Below are positions 47,291 through 59,084 of a DNA stretch of 64,000 bases, piece after piece (within the stretch, counting starts at the first letter, position 1; each line of letters begins with the position of its first letter). The notes under the pieces are model-generated. The model was not told the DNA's origin. It saw only the letters and a program-made list of their open reading frames with translations, and did not search any database. The stretch lies in assembly GCA_963971425.1 (NCBI GenBank), contig OZ020519.1:8510028-8574027 (forward strand), given 5' to 3'. Position numbers and translations under genes: made by a program. Source of the stretch: Bryoerythrophyllum caledonicum. Taxonomy: Eukaryota > Streptophyta > Bryopsida > Pottiales > Pottiaceae.

Positions 47291-50200
47291 GAAGCTGGGG
47301 AAGTGAAGGCGCGCAGCTCACGAATGGGAGCGGGACTTGCGTGGAGTCACATGGGCAGCTGGAGAGGCGCGGAAGCAAGGAGCGCGTGGGAACGTGGGGC
47401 GTGCCGCGGCGGTGTTGGAAAATTAGAATGCGTGTGTGTACGAAGGGCAAAGCGGACGATGGCGGAAGTGATGATGGCGGAAGTAACGAGGGCGGAGCCT
47501 CCTACAAAAAGACGTAGAGAGTTAGGGTTTGGAGGAGGAGGAAGAACCCGCGCATGCTGATGAGGAGCCCGCGCGCAACTCGATGGCGGAAGGGCGAGCT
47601 GATCTGGGTAGGTACAATCTGGTGATGCCTCCTGTGATGCTTCTTGTGATGTCTTCTGTGATGTCTTCTTCTACGATGGTGACGATGATGATGTCCCTTC
47701 CTGCCGATCTTTTTCTGGGTCGTTTGTGCTGGGTCGCGGTGGCGATCTCTTCCTCGTCTTTGTCGGCTGCTGTGGGCTTGAGGACGTACATGATTCCCTG
47801 CTTGGCGACGTCCCCGTACCTCACCACGCCCCGGAGCACATTCCTGAGGAGCCGCTTCGCACCGCAGCATCCGCTTCCTCGGTGGGCGCTACAAATACCA
47901 CATCTGCCGAAGGCGGTCTCGGAGGAGGAGCAGCGCAGGATCCTGGCTGAGGCAAGCGCAGTGGGAGCCCAAAGACGTGGACGCCGCCTTTTGCTATATA
48001 TGCCGCAGGTATCCTCGTATTCATCTCGGCTCTGGGGTGGTAAGTTTTCCTACCTTTGACGGACGGTTTCTTTCAGCACACTTTGGATAGTCATCGGATT
48101 GTTGCTTCTCATGTTGATTCAAATCGGCATAGTTGTTCGCTTCAATTCTCCTCTGTTTTGAATTTCAGTACCTACACAAAATTATCTACGAATCAAAGAG
48201 CAAATACATTTCTTAAATAATCTGGTGCAGGCTTTATTCTTGTCGTCTGACTCAAGTTGTATCAGCAGACCAATCTAGCAAGCTTCGAAAAGGCCCTCGC
48301 TGATGCCAGTGGCAGCTGTGCCATTGATCGCATCGATAGTAGGAAGAGCTTACAGCGTGCTACGATGGCATCACAGGTTCGATACAAGCTCTTCAACTCG
48401 GCTGAACAGTGCACTCGATTTGTGTTGTCATTTGGAATTATTTAATTTTGCCCTTCTTTCATTGATATTCTGTATTCTATTTTCCAGGCTTCTCAAGACA
48501 CTCCCGTGGCCGAAGAAATACCTTCGCCGCAGATCCAACCAGTACAAGAATTTCCAGGTAGAGTGCCTTGTTCATTTTTTCATCCTTCGTGAAGCAAGTA
48601 TGGTCTGTCCTATTTTTGTGATTTAGTGCCAATCATATGTTTCTTTTCCCCCTTAAGACAATGGCCCAGTTATTCCCTAATAGCCGCAGAATTGTATTCA
48701 GAACTCATCTATTATTTTATGTTCGTAAACCTGTTGCTCGTTATCTTATTTGGAGTTTGGTGCAGCCAAGACAATGAAAGGTGTTACGTGTAGAGGAGAA
48801 GGAAAGATCATTCCTCTGCACTTTATTTGTACATTCTAGAAGAGCGAAAGGATGTCTGAAGAAATCACAGCTGAAAAGGGATCAACCACATGTCCCACAT
48901 GTGAAGTCCTTGCTAGAAGTAAGCAGCCTTCCTCATTGTCAGCCCCTAACTGGATGAACCTGTACACTGCATATGATTGATTTTCTGAGAATTTCACTCA
49001 AGGAACGAGTTTTTTATGCTGGTTTTTATATGATGAAGCGGCGATAGGGGAGAATGAACTGGCGTGAGGAGTTCAAGCTGAAGCTGGCCGATTGGAGTGC
49101 TGCACAGAATCAGGTGACGACAAAGTCAGTGGTGACGACTATGTAATCATTCTTGCATCATTTGAGTTATTTTTCAACATGTTGAAGGCTTGTTTAATAC
49201 TCATTTACATCTCTTGTGCGCAGGGAATGAGAAGATTGAACTTGCACAACTGTTGAAGATTGTATTTAGCTTGTATGACATGCATGACACCTTGTATGAC
49301 ATATTGCATGACACCTTGTATGACACATTGCATGACACCTTGTATGACATTGCATTTACACCTTGTATGACATGGAACGCTCGAACTCAATTTGGAAACA
49401 AATGTGGAATACTTGAAGTATAAAATATGGAGAGGATTAGTACTGTCACAACAGAAGTTTCCTAGGTTTTAACTGTTTCATATTCGTGCAGGCTCGGCAG
49501 CTGCTGTAGCGGCAGGGATGGTAGCTTTTGCTCTTGGACATGACTGGAATGGTTCTTTGCGGATTTCTGTAAGTGTCCACTGTTAATCCTTAATCCTGAT
49601 CGATAGAAGGCATGTAGTTTGTTACATATGTCTTGATGATTATGTGAAATAGAAGTTCTCTTGACGTGGAGCAGATTCTCTAACTGTCGGTATGTGAACA
49701 TCGTTTCTCGGTGCTCCTCCCGCTCAAAGGATAAGGGATTTTATGGGGCGCATTCTTGGACGACTAGAATCAAATGTGGACTAATGGAACAAACCTGGGA
49801 AACCTGGAACCTGGACCTCTGGAAATCTTGAACCCCTTCAACCTGAATGATACGGGAAACCCTGAAACCTTTGACTGAAACGGGGAACCGTGCAACCTTG
49901 TACTAAAATGTACAACTATCAAACCTTTGGAACATGAAACTCTGTTGGTCCTGAACCTGTACCTTTCAAACCATTCATCAAACTCCTGGAATCGGGAAAC
50001 TCAAAATGGGTCATTAGCTATTTCTCGAACCTATCGTTTGGCACTTGAACCTAATACCGGCTCTTTCCTCACTGCCGTCCACTCAATCTTCGTTCTGCTA
50101 ATGTATGAAATTTATTTTTTCCAATATGTACTTTATCATGATTTATCACAACTAGGTTAGAGAGCTGACGAGTTTACTAAAATGTGTCATGTTGCTCATT

Positions 50201-50300
50201 GACAATACAAATTTACTAATGATTCATCTAAACATCGTCTTGTAGGATCGAGAAAGGAGGAGCAGCGGATGGAACACATTCTTTGTGCAAAACTGAAATA
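47290..50300 (+). CDS. Candidate multi-exon gene of unknown function
   Basis: A GC-rich block (47,290-48,040) is followed by short protein-like exons with good splice signals. They are: about 48,260-48,376 (FEKALADASGSCAIDRIDSR, donor CACAG|GTTCGA); 48,489-48,557 (ASQDTPVAEEIPSPQIQPVQ, acceptor TTCCAG, donor CCAG|GTAGAG); about 49,050-49,111 (MNWREEFKLKLADWSAAQNQ, donor CAG|GTGACG); and 49,492-49,567 (SAAAVAAGMVAFALGHDWNG, acceptor GTGCAG, donor TCT|GTAAGT). A last short exon at 50,246 ends in a stop. The Ala/Gly/Val-rich piece could be membrane-associated. I do not recognise the protein, and the linkage of exons is uncertain. Confidence 0.3.
49262..49375. repeat. Short tandem repeat (CTTGTATGACA...GCATGACAC)
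   Basis: Five related units of about 22-23 bp lie within the presumed intron or exon of the candidate gene. Confidence 0.85.
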
Positions 50301-51159
50301 GTATGTGCATAAGTTCCTGTCCTCGTCAATTTCTTATTACAAGCATGTTTATAATTTCTTAATACCTTTTGTTCTATCCCTCATGCAATTCTGATATGTG
50401 CCGTTTGTTAATTGTGCAGATTGGAATGAGGATATGTGGACGTGCAATTATTATTCCACTCATTTATAATTTCTAATGAAATATCTTTGTTAATGTTTTT
50501 CAATTTAATTTTTTTTTTGGGTGGTAGAGTAAAATCAAACACCTGGTCCCACAGTGGTTGGTGGGCATGTTGCAATGATTTTTTGCACAATCAGCAATCT
50601 AGGGAATCTGAACGCGCTGATGGTACCAACGCTGGGCACAGTGGTAAATCAGTCTTCGGACGAGGGGTGAAGGCCTCAGATTTCCTAGTGCGTCGTTTGT
50701 TGCATATTTCTTTGTAATGTGAGTTGGTTCAAAACCAACACCGGGTAACGGGGATACCTTTGACCAAACTAAAAAAAATTTAAATATAAAATTAAATTTT
50801 AACAAAACAAAATTAAAATATTTTTTAATTCAGTTTCATTTAAAAAAAAAAAAAAAACGAAAGAACGAAGGTGAAAGTTTTCGCAAAAAATACTCAAAAT
50901 GACGTGTGTGAAAAGACCCACGCCAAATTTTGAACTTTTATTTACACAAAATGACGTGTGTGAAAAGACCCACGCCAAATTTTGAACTTTTATTTACACA
51001 AAAAGTTTCACTTTTCACATTTTTTCCCAAAAAAATATCACTTTTTCCACAAAACCTACAACTTTTCACTACAAAGTTACCAGCCATTATCATGAAAAAG
51101 TATTTCCATTATAAAATGCGGAAGTTATACATGCCAAAATGTCTCAAAGCTTAAACTTT
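50301..51159. other. Spacer with SINE-like boxes and a 52-bp duplication
   Basis: TGGTAAATCAG (50,641) fits the pol III A box and GGTTCAAAACC (about 50,727) is one change from a B box, but 86 bp apart, so a SINE remnant is only possible. A poly(A)-like run lies at 50,841-50,857. A 52-bp unit starting CAAAATGACGTGTGTG is present twice, at about 50,895 and 50,947. Confidence 0.45.
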
Positions 51160-54100
51160 TCAGGAGCCAAAAGTCGACTCCAAAGTATTGTCTACTATAG
51201 CCTGGTCGTCAACAAACTTCATGACACCTGAGTTTAGATCATCCCGCCTCCGTTTTCTTGTTCTAGTTGGAGGCGTCTTCAAAATTGCAATTGTATTTGC
51301 CATGTCCTTAGCATAAACAGGCATAGATGCAAAAGAAGGTGTGCTGCTCAGAGTATAATTCAATGTTCTGCATTGAAACAATAAAACAATCCAAAAGCTT
51401 TGAGCGATGTCCAGTTTGCACACTAAAAAATATACCGAATTCCATCCATTCTACTTACTGCCTGGAAATCTTTGAACGTTTCGGTAATGGTGTTGGCACG
51501 AAGTCCAAATCGTCCAAGTCCAATTGCGCATCCGGAATATCCTCCACCAGCTCTTCCGGATCAATTGAATCGTTTTCACCCGATACCTCTTCGTCATTGG
51601 CATGAATAGTAATCATTGGATAAAGCAGTGCTTGAAATACCTCCGAGTCACCCTCAAGAGCAACAATGTGTCTTCCGTGGTCTTTACAGACTATTATTGA
51701 GGCGCCTACAAAAAGCATAATAAACAAAGGGTTTAAAATACTACAACAAAAAAAGACAACAAGAAAAGTTTACGAAGATAGGCTCACCAACGCCTGCAGT
51801 AACGTCCACAACAATGCTCCCCTCGTCACTCGCAGACAATATCAACGAGGAATAAAAGTGTTGCCCACGCTCCTTTGCTCCCCGCCACACTTTGCCATTG
51901 GTTGACGTCTGAGTTTCTTTTGTTACGAAGTTCCAAATAGTATCCCCTTCGAATACGTCAATGTCCATATCAATTAGAGCTTTGTTGGTGCGGAATCGGA
52001 ACTTGGACTTGCGTTGGACCAAGTAAGGCTGAACGGTTGACGGTGCTCGAACAAGAAGGGCCACCCGGAAGAGTGCCGTGTGGCCTTTAACTCCAAACGT
52101 GTTCATTCGGTTGACTCCGTACCACTCTTGGTGAAACTGGAAACCGTATGCCGCGAAGTATGAACGAATGGTTTTCTTGGTCAGTTCGTGATCATCAGCA
52201 TACACAATGAACATGCCTCCGTCGTCGTGCAGAAATTTGTTGGCGAAGGAGAAAAGATTCTTCATCCAAAGAGGGTCGAGAACGTTCCATGAGGGCACAT
52301 TATCGGAGACGCCAGACACTAGTTGATTATCCGATACCTCCGCAAGAATGAGATCAACTCGCGCATGTTTCTCCATAGTCTTCCCATCCACGACACACTT
52401 CTTCTCCTCGTTACAAGACATTGCAAATTGGGCGATCTCCTGCCAGACGGCCTTGCAAATCGGAGAATTTAAAATTAATTCAACTGGACCATGAGACATA
52501 CCTTGAATTGGCGAAGTCGGGATGAGGAGACTTGGAGTGGGATCAATCAGTGGTTGCAAATGCGAGAGCTGAACCGATTGAGATTGTTGTGCTGTGTGTG
52601 AGGTACCATATGCCGGTGACCTTGACAAGCGAGGTGGTTGCTGTCGGGTTGCTGGGCGAACCACATGGAACGTTGAAGGGCGCTCCTGGGTAGCTCTTTC
52701 GGTGACTTCCATCGTAGTATGCCGGTCCTCCTCAGAGGTTCCTTCTCCGTGGGCTCTTATGACTAAGTCCTCTAGATTTGGAGGCTCATCCGCATGTTGC
52801 TCTGACATAGTTGCCCCCGTCTCCTCCGCCATGACACCAGCCTTTCCAATAAGAACATCGTCAACAACAATGTCCTCTTCCCCTCTTGCCTCGGCCTCCT
52901 TCTTCTTTATCTCAGCTTCCTTCTCGGCTTTTTGTTTGCCTCGCCGCACCTTTGCTCTCAAATTAGCTTGAATGCGCTTTGAATTCGGACTCAATGGAGG
53001 ACCTCGTTTGTTCTTGGCAGCCTTTTCCGCCGCTGGAGGTGCAACCTCCTCAAGCAAACTTGGCTCCATCAATGGCCCGCATCCATCTTTAATGGACTGC
53101 TCGGTGTCGTAGCAATAGTTTCTACTGCATTCCACATACCAGCAACACTCTTTCAAATGAGGAATAGGATACACTTTCGCCTGACTGGCCGAATACATGC
53201 AAGTGGAAGACGACAAAGCAAAAGCTGATTCCATCCAATTGGGAAGCTCCACGATAGCCCCCTTCAAGAAGAGCTCGTGCCTAATGTAGCGATACATGAA
53301 TCGCTTCGCGATTTCCCGCTTGGGCTTGAACTCATCCCACTTCGTCAGCCTTGTGAATGGCGTCTTCCCACTGAAGATTCCGTGGAACGCATGGCTCCAA
53401 AGCCGCGTCTTCCAAACCTCCAAATACGCTCTCCAACTTAGAGGCTTGTCCTCAACGTCCCAGTTCACTGCTAGCCCCTCTAACTCTGCGTCCATGTCTT
53501 TTGCAATTTCTTCTTCAATCTAATAGAAAGTACACATTAGAAATGAGTAGGATGTTCACAAATGATAACCCAACATCCAGGGTAGGATAAAACTCACTAG
53601 TGCATAGAACACCGCCCGGTTGATAAACAACCTCAGATCAGCCTCCCCGCAAGGATGGAGAGGGAAATGCTTTTCGTTTCTTTGGAATTCTGACGAATTC
53701 CAAATTTTAATCCAGTCAACTCTGTACTTCGCAGGCACATGAGTGGTTGCTATAAGCTGGAGCTTCTCAAGACCCATCTCCATTCTCGTCCCAATGCGCC
53801 TACTATAATGAAGGCGGATCTGAACGACCAAATCACAAGGAGACGAAATTATCAGTAGAAGTCCGATCGATTACTGCCTCAACCCAAGGGAATAACCCTC
53901 GCTTTCCGAGAGGGTCACACCCCTGAAATATTGCCACAATGGGGCCCTACCCATGGAATACCTCTTGGAAACGAGAAGGACACCATGAGTTGGGCTCTAT
54001 TGCGGCCCAACTCCAGGGATGTAACCCTCTCGTTCCGAGAGGGTGACACCCCTGAAATTGGGCCGCAATGGGGCCCAACCCATGGTGTACCTCTTGGAAA

Positions 54101-57100
54101 CGAGAAGTACAACATGAGTTGGGCTCTACTGCGGCCCAACTCCAGGGATGTAACCCTCTCGTTCCGAAAGGGTGACACCCTTGAAATTGGGCCGCAATGA
54201 GGCCCCACCCATGGTGTACCTCTTGGAAACGAGAAGGACACCATGAGTTGGGCTCTATTGCGGCCCAACACTAGGGATGTCACCCTCTCGTTCCGAGAGG
54301 GTGACACCCCTGAAATTGGGCCGCAATGGGGCCCAATCCATGGTGTACCTCTTGGAAACGAGAAGTACAACATGAGTTGGGCTCTATTGCGGCCCAACTT
54401 CAGGGATGTAACCCTCTCGTTCCGAGAGGGTGACACCCCTGAAATTGGGCCGCAATGGGGCCCAACCCATGGTGTACCTCTTGGAAACGAGAAGGACACC
54501 ATGAGTTGGGCTCTATTGCGGCCCAACTCCAGGGATGTGACCCTCTCGTTCCGAGAGGGTGACACCCCTCAAGTTGGGCCGCAATGGGGCCCTAACCATT
54601 GTGTTCCTCTTGGAAACGAGAGGGACATCATGAGTTGGGCCGCAATGGGGCCCTAGCATGGAGTAGGTCCTATAAACTAGAGGGACACCATGTGTAGGGC
54701 TCTATTGCGGCCCAACTTCAGGAGTGTCACCCCCTCGGAACGAAGGAGTGACACCCTTGGAGTTGGGCCGCAATAGAGCGTAACTCATGGTGTCCTTCTC
54801 GTTTCCAAGAGGTACACCATGGATTGGGCCCCATTGCGGCCCAACTCCAGAGGTGTCACCCTCTCGTTCCGAGAGGGTGACACACTTGGAGTTGGGCCGC
54901 AATAGAGCGTAACTCATGGTGTTTTTCTCGTTTCCAAGAGGTATACCATGGATAGGGCGCCATTGCGGCCCAACTCCAGGGGTGTCACCCTCTCGTTCCG
55001 AGAGGGTGACACCCCAGGAGTTGGGCCGCAATAGAGCCCAAGTCATGGTGTCCCTCTCGTTTCCAAGAGGTACACCATGGATTGGGCCCCATTGCGGCCC
55101 AACTTCAGGGGTGTCACCCTCTCGGAACGAGAGGGTGACATCCCTGGAGTTGGGCCGCAATAGAGCCCAATCCATGGTGTCCCTTCCGTTCCCAAGAGGT
55201 ACACCATGGCAAGGGCCCCATTGCGGCCCAACTCCGGGAAATGTTGTTGTGGGAAGAAGTGGCTCAGTACAATAGGGGTGGGCGCCAATGGGGCCACTAT
55301 CGAGGATGATCTTCTTAGAAGGAAATTTGAAGCAGTATAAGTGGCAGAAGCAATGAATTACCTGGTCCAAGAACTCAGGGCCATTTGCTGGATTCGCGAC
55401 TCTAGCAAGTTTGGCAAACTTCTGTTTAAGTTTCTCTCTTTTGGCGATCATAGCCACCTGCACATGCTGCCGCAAGTTTGCCCCGGTTTGTTCCTCGGCT
55501 TCTGTATCAAATGAGAATGCTACTCGCTCGTCCCTGGTCGCCTCGTGTATCTCATTCTGTATATTTGTTGATTAGTAATTATCATCATTTCAGTAAACAA
55601 ATGGACACCACTTCAATTACTAGATAAAATATTTATCAAATCATTAAACCAATTCAGCTACAAATACAACAATTATAATTGAATTCATACCTGAAATAAT
55701 ATCTTTACCATTTCAGATGCATGGATTGGATACCATGAACCAGAGCCCTTTTCGAGGCACTGATTGAAGGTGTCATGTGGAATCAAGTCTGCAAAATATT
55801 GCAATGGCCTTCTCCCAAACACGCTGACTCGGTCCAGCAAGTGCATTGTATTTGTCTTCACGAATGATCTTTCGTTGGCGCTGAAAGGAGGAATCATAAT
55901 CAGCTTAATCACAAAATTAGTATTTAAACTAATGAATTTACAATCAAATTCATAATGTACCTGTTAACGGCTTGCATCGCAGCCATGATTTTAGGGTAGC
56001 CGCTCGCAGTGATATCGAGAATTGTGCATTTGGGTTGACCGTGCACCGAGTGGAATGCTTGGTCACCCGCCTTCTTCGAATTAACAACTTCCATCCAAGC
56101 TTCGTGTCGGTGGTTACCGTCATATATGAAGAACATTTTACCACAAAGCTCTCTTAGGTCAGGGTCCCTTGCCAATGTTCTCTCGAAGTCATCGTTGACA
56201 GTGGTCCACTCCCCAGACCATTTACTCTTGATTTCACTATCGACTGCAACCTCCTCCCCGTTCCTTCCGGTCAGCGCAACGTAGAAGACCGCACTATCTG
56301 GTCGAATTCCATGCTGAAATTCTCCCATGAGCCGCATCTTGTCGTTATCGTGAACTCCCCGTAGCTCTTGCATTGGCAACATCCGGCAGAGAGGAATCTA
56401 GAGCCTTGAAAACTTCTCAATTGGGTTCCGCTGCATCATATGAATGGCTGCAAACGCATCCGGGTTGTACGCTAGTCCCATTCTCTTCTCGACTTCATTG
56501 ATGTCAACGTCCGGATCGTTTCCAAGGAGGCCGACATCTTCGTCAGGGGATGCCTCCCTCCTATGTCCCTTCCCTTTCTTTTGTCTTGTTGCCACCTCAT
56601 TGTCAGCCTTGTTGAGACCAATGAGGGCTCCAGCTGCGTCCGCACTTCCCCCTTGGCTCTCGTCCGCATTGTTGTCCTCCTCTTCACTACTGGCATCGCT
56701 CTCGCCCCGATTCAATTCGTCCTCCTCTTCACTACTCGCAACATCGTCCTCTGATTCTTGCTCAGCCACATCTTCTAGATTGTCCACCTCCAGGTCTGCG
56801 GTCATCTTTCCCTTCCGCCTTCGTTCCGACTCATCTCCCTCCACGTCTTCTTCATCCTCTGACTCTATCACCTTGGCTAGCTTCCTCCCATCGTCTCCAC
56901 CGCTGTTGATGTCGACCACATCAACAACACCCGCCGCGTCTGGAGTGCGACTAGGGTTTTTGTCTTCGTTTATGTCTGGAGGGGCCTCTTCCGCATCAAT
57001 AGTTCTCATTTTCTAGCAAAACCCATAATCGGTTAGATTGAAAACAAAATCCGCTTCAAACCCTAAACCCCATTCCCCCCTCATTTGCCCCACAACCATC

Positions 57101-57311
57101 GTTAGCATCTTACCTTCAGCCTTTTGAAAACATGGGCGTCCACCGTCTTAGTGTTAGTCATCCCCTCCCTTCTACTGGCCATCTTAGCCTTTCTAGCATT
57201 CCTTCCCTTACGCTTCTTTCTAGATCCAACCGAGACGACCACTGGTTCTACCACGTGCAACTCAACATCCTCAACCTCTATCGCCCTCTTCTTCTCTCCT
57301 TTCTTCCCCAT
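51160..57311 (-). pseudogene. ParB-like/beta-class DNA methyltransferase-like protein, copy B (single TAG)
   Basis: Eight exons on the minus strand: 57,311-57,114; 57,012-55,961; 55,880-55,691; 55,556-55,362; 53,819-53,598; 53,519-51,788; 51,705-51,459; 51,367-51,160. All introns are GT-AG, the phases agree, and the exons total 4,044 nt, exactly 1,348 codons, with one TAG at codon 271 (56,398-56,400). Residues 30-45 are basic; 70-250 acidic and disordered; about 272-400 ParB-like (IPLCRM start, FIYDGNHRHEAW core). About 620-730 is conserved with copy A but unknown. About 1,005-1,200 is a beta-class N6/N4 MTase fold: DLILAEVSDN in the motif IV place, then GSIVVDVTAGVG (motif I) and HGRHIVALEGDSEVF. 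The catalytic DPPY-type residues are missing, so catalysis is unlikely. It may be a recent null allele, or a truncated 270-residue product. Confidence 0.75.
53890..55235. repeat. 129-bp palindromic satellite in intron 4 of copy B, two opposed arms
   Basis: GCCCAACTCCAGGGATGT recurs at 54,006, 54,135, 54,264, 54,393 and 54,522, an exact 129-bp step. Each unit is two near-palindromes of about 64 bp, centred on CTCTCG-TTC-CGAGAG and CTCTTG-GAAA-CGAGAA, flanked by GCGGCCCAAC and GTTGGGCCGC. From about 54,700 rightward the units read in the opposite sense (ATGGTGTCCTTCTCGTTTCC instead of GGAAACGAGAAGGACACCAT), so the two arms could pair over 500 bp or more. The 129-bp period is a multiple of three, which keeps frames of up to 216-257 codons open. 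They are not genes. Confidence 0.9.
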
Positions 57312-57412
57312 CACAACGCACCCTCACTCGTCAATGCACGACACACAAGGCAATAACCTCACACACTAATCTGGAGAGGAGAAAAGGAGCTCCTCCAAAG
57401 CTCAAGCTCTCC

Positions 57413-57419
57413 ATTTATA
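57413..57419 (-). promoter_or_regulatory. Candidate TATA box of copy B
   Basis: On the minus strand TATAAAT lies about 100 bp upstream of the ATG at 57,311, a usual plant spacing given a leader of about 70 nt. Inferred from sequence and position only. Confidence 0.4.
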
Positions 57420-58086
57420 TTGTCCACGGATGAATGTAGGGGTTTTTAGTGCTCCACTTTTCATCATTATCTAACCACCAAAGTATCACTTCACAAGTAC
57501 AACATCACTACGATGACTATCTTATATCTACGCTCGACTATGACTCCTTGGTACTCTTAACATGATAATTTCAGACTAAGTACTCCAATCCACAACGAGT
57601 CATTATGAAGTACTCTACCGTATGACGGAGTATGATGTCTCACTCTAACCACGTATTAACTCATTGCAACGGCACCACTCATTACTTTCACTTCAAGGAC
57701 CGCAACTAGCCATCATAAAAATTACTAGTCGATAGGACGTCTTAAGAACTATTTATGGCAAAGTATCACATCATGGAATCGCCCTGACTCATCAATTCAA
57801 CCGCGAATGGCCGCCACCGTGTGACGATTACAAATTTGATTAGGACCCTTCGCACATCATGCCTAATGATTTAGAATACAAACTATCTCCTTGAGCGTCG
57901 CATTAATAATACCAACCCAAGTAGTCACATCCGGCAACAATACTAAACAACGTGGATATTTTGGTCATCGTGAAAACATTGCCCTCATCCTTTTCCCTCC
58001 CTGCTATACTACATCATACATCAAGGAAGTTTCCAGTGACTAATTCTTCTATGCATGTTCAGTTTAACAGCTAATCAGATCAAAGA
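57420..58086. other. Intergenic DNA upstream of copy B
   Basis: No supported feature; presumably holds the copy B promoter. Confidence 0.5.
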
Positions 58087-58574
58087 AGCATTACCTGCGT
58101 CTCCTCTTCTCGGTTTAAATCAATTGAAACTTGCATCTCGTCGTCGACAGGTGCAGACCTCTTTCTCGACGTCTCCGTCACAACAGGTAACTTTGCAAAC
58201 TCGCCAGCAAGGCTCCTTGTTGTCCCCGCCATCCTACCAGATCTTGTGCTCCTCCTCGGCTCCTGCGGTCGCGTCCTCGTGTTCGTCTCTCTCTCTCCAA
58301 CCTGAAGTGATGCTATTGTAGTCCTCTTCTCTAGGTGTGCTCGCATCCTTGTGTATCTCTCCCCCTCTGTTCCCTCCACCCTGCTAACCTCTCCAACCCT
58401 AGTGGCCCCCTTTCCCGTCTCCCGTTGCATTCGTGATCGCGCTCTCTGTCTCTGAGTCGAAAAAATTGCTTTCACCTTCTTGCGCTTCTTCTGCATCTGT
58501 TCAATCATAACACACATTACCCACTCTGAAACATAATACAAGTGTGACACTGCCTTTCGCCGGTTATACCCCAT
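58087..58574 (-). CDS. Hypothetical Arg/Lys-rich protein, possible first exon(s)
   Basis: A clean ATG at 58,574 opens 164 codons: MGYNRRKAVSHLYYVSEWVM, then a strongly basic stretch with QMQKKRKKVK, which resembles a nuclear localisation signal. The coding sequence reaches CAG|GTAATG at 58,087, a good donor, and another possible donor (CTTCAG|GTTGGA) lies near 58,302, so it may be one or two exons of a larger gene whose next exon I cannot place. No family recognised. Confidence 0.3.
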
Positions 58575-59084
58575 CCGATGTTAGGGTTGTTATTCATTAG
58601 AACGGCGTTCAAATGGGAACACCGTTCCCGTTAAGGCGGCCGCCTCTTCTCATGAAGTACCTTTTGAGCAACCTAATTGAAAGATCCCGTAGCTCGTGAA
58701 AGTATAGCCAAAATTGGTTGTAGACTAAAGTGACCACAGTCAATGTATCTTTGGAGTACCTTCCGCTTGGAGATGCTTGTCAGCCATAAAATCATTAAAA
58801 TTCATGTTGCTCCGCTTACGTTCAAAACCCTCCTGCATGTTCCAAACCATTCTTAGAAGAAAGTATCTAGAGTATCTGAGATGTTTATGAGAGCTGTCAG
58901 ACGTCTTGCATTAGAATGGCTATTTTCCAAACTTTAATTTGAATTCGTCTAAATATTAATGCATGCGCCATTTTCCACAACAACTTTCTAATTATCTAAT
59001 CTTGTCAAGACACTGCCAAGGTCAGTATTTGAGCCAACAACCCCTTCTTGCATCTTAATCATTCACCTCTCGTCTTCTGTCGCC
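58575..59084. other. Intergenic DNA between hypothetical gene and MULE gene
   Basis: Presumed divergent promoter region; no TATA box or terminal inverted repeat that I can support. Confidence 0.4.

Noticed and set aside
47040..47450. 136-codon Phe/Leu-rich minus-strand frame as a membrane protein
   Set aside because: It is the complement of the purine-only tract and has no start context or domain.
53890..55235. CRISPR-like array of regular palindromic repeats
   Set aside because: Units are 129 bp and contiguous with no unique spacers, in a plant nuclear intron. It is a satellite.
53915..55475. Long open frames (216, 137, 257 and 119 codons) on both strands with repeated 43-residue blocks
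   Set aside because: They follow from the 129-bp period being a multiple of three. They lie in intron 4 of copy B, apart from the true exon 55,362-55,556.
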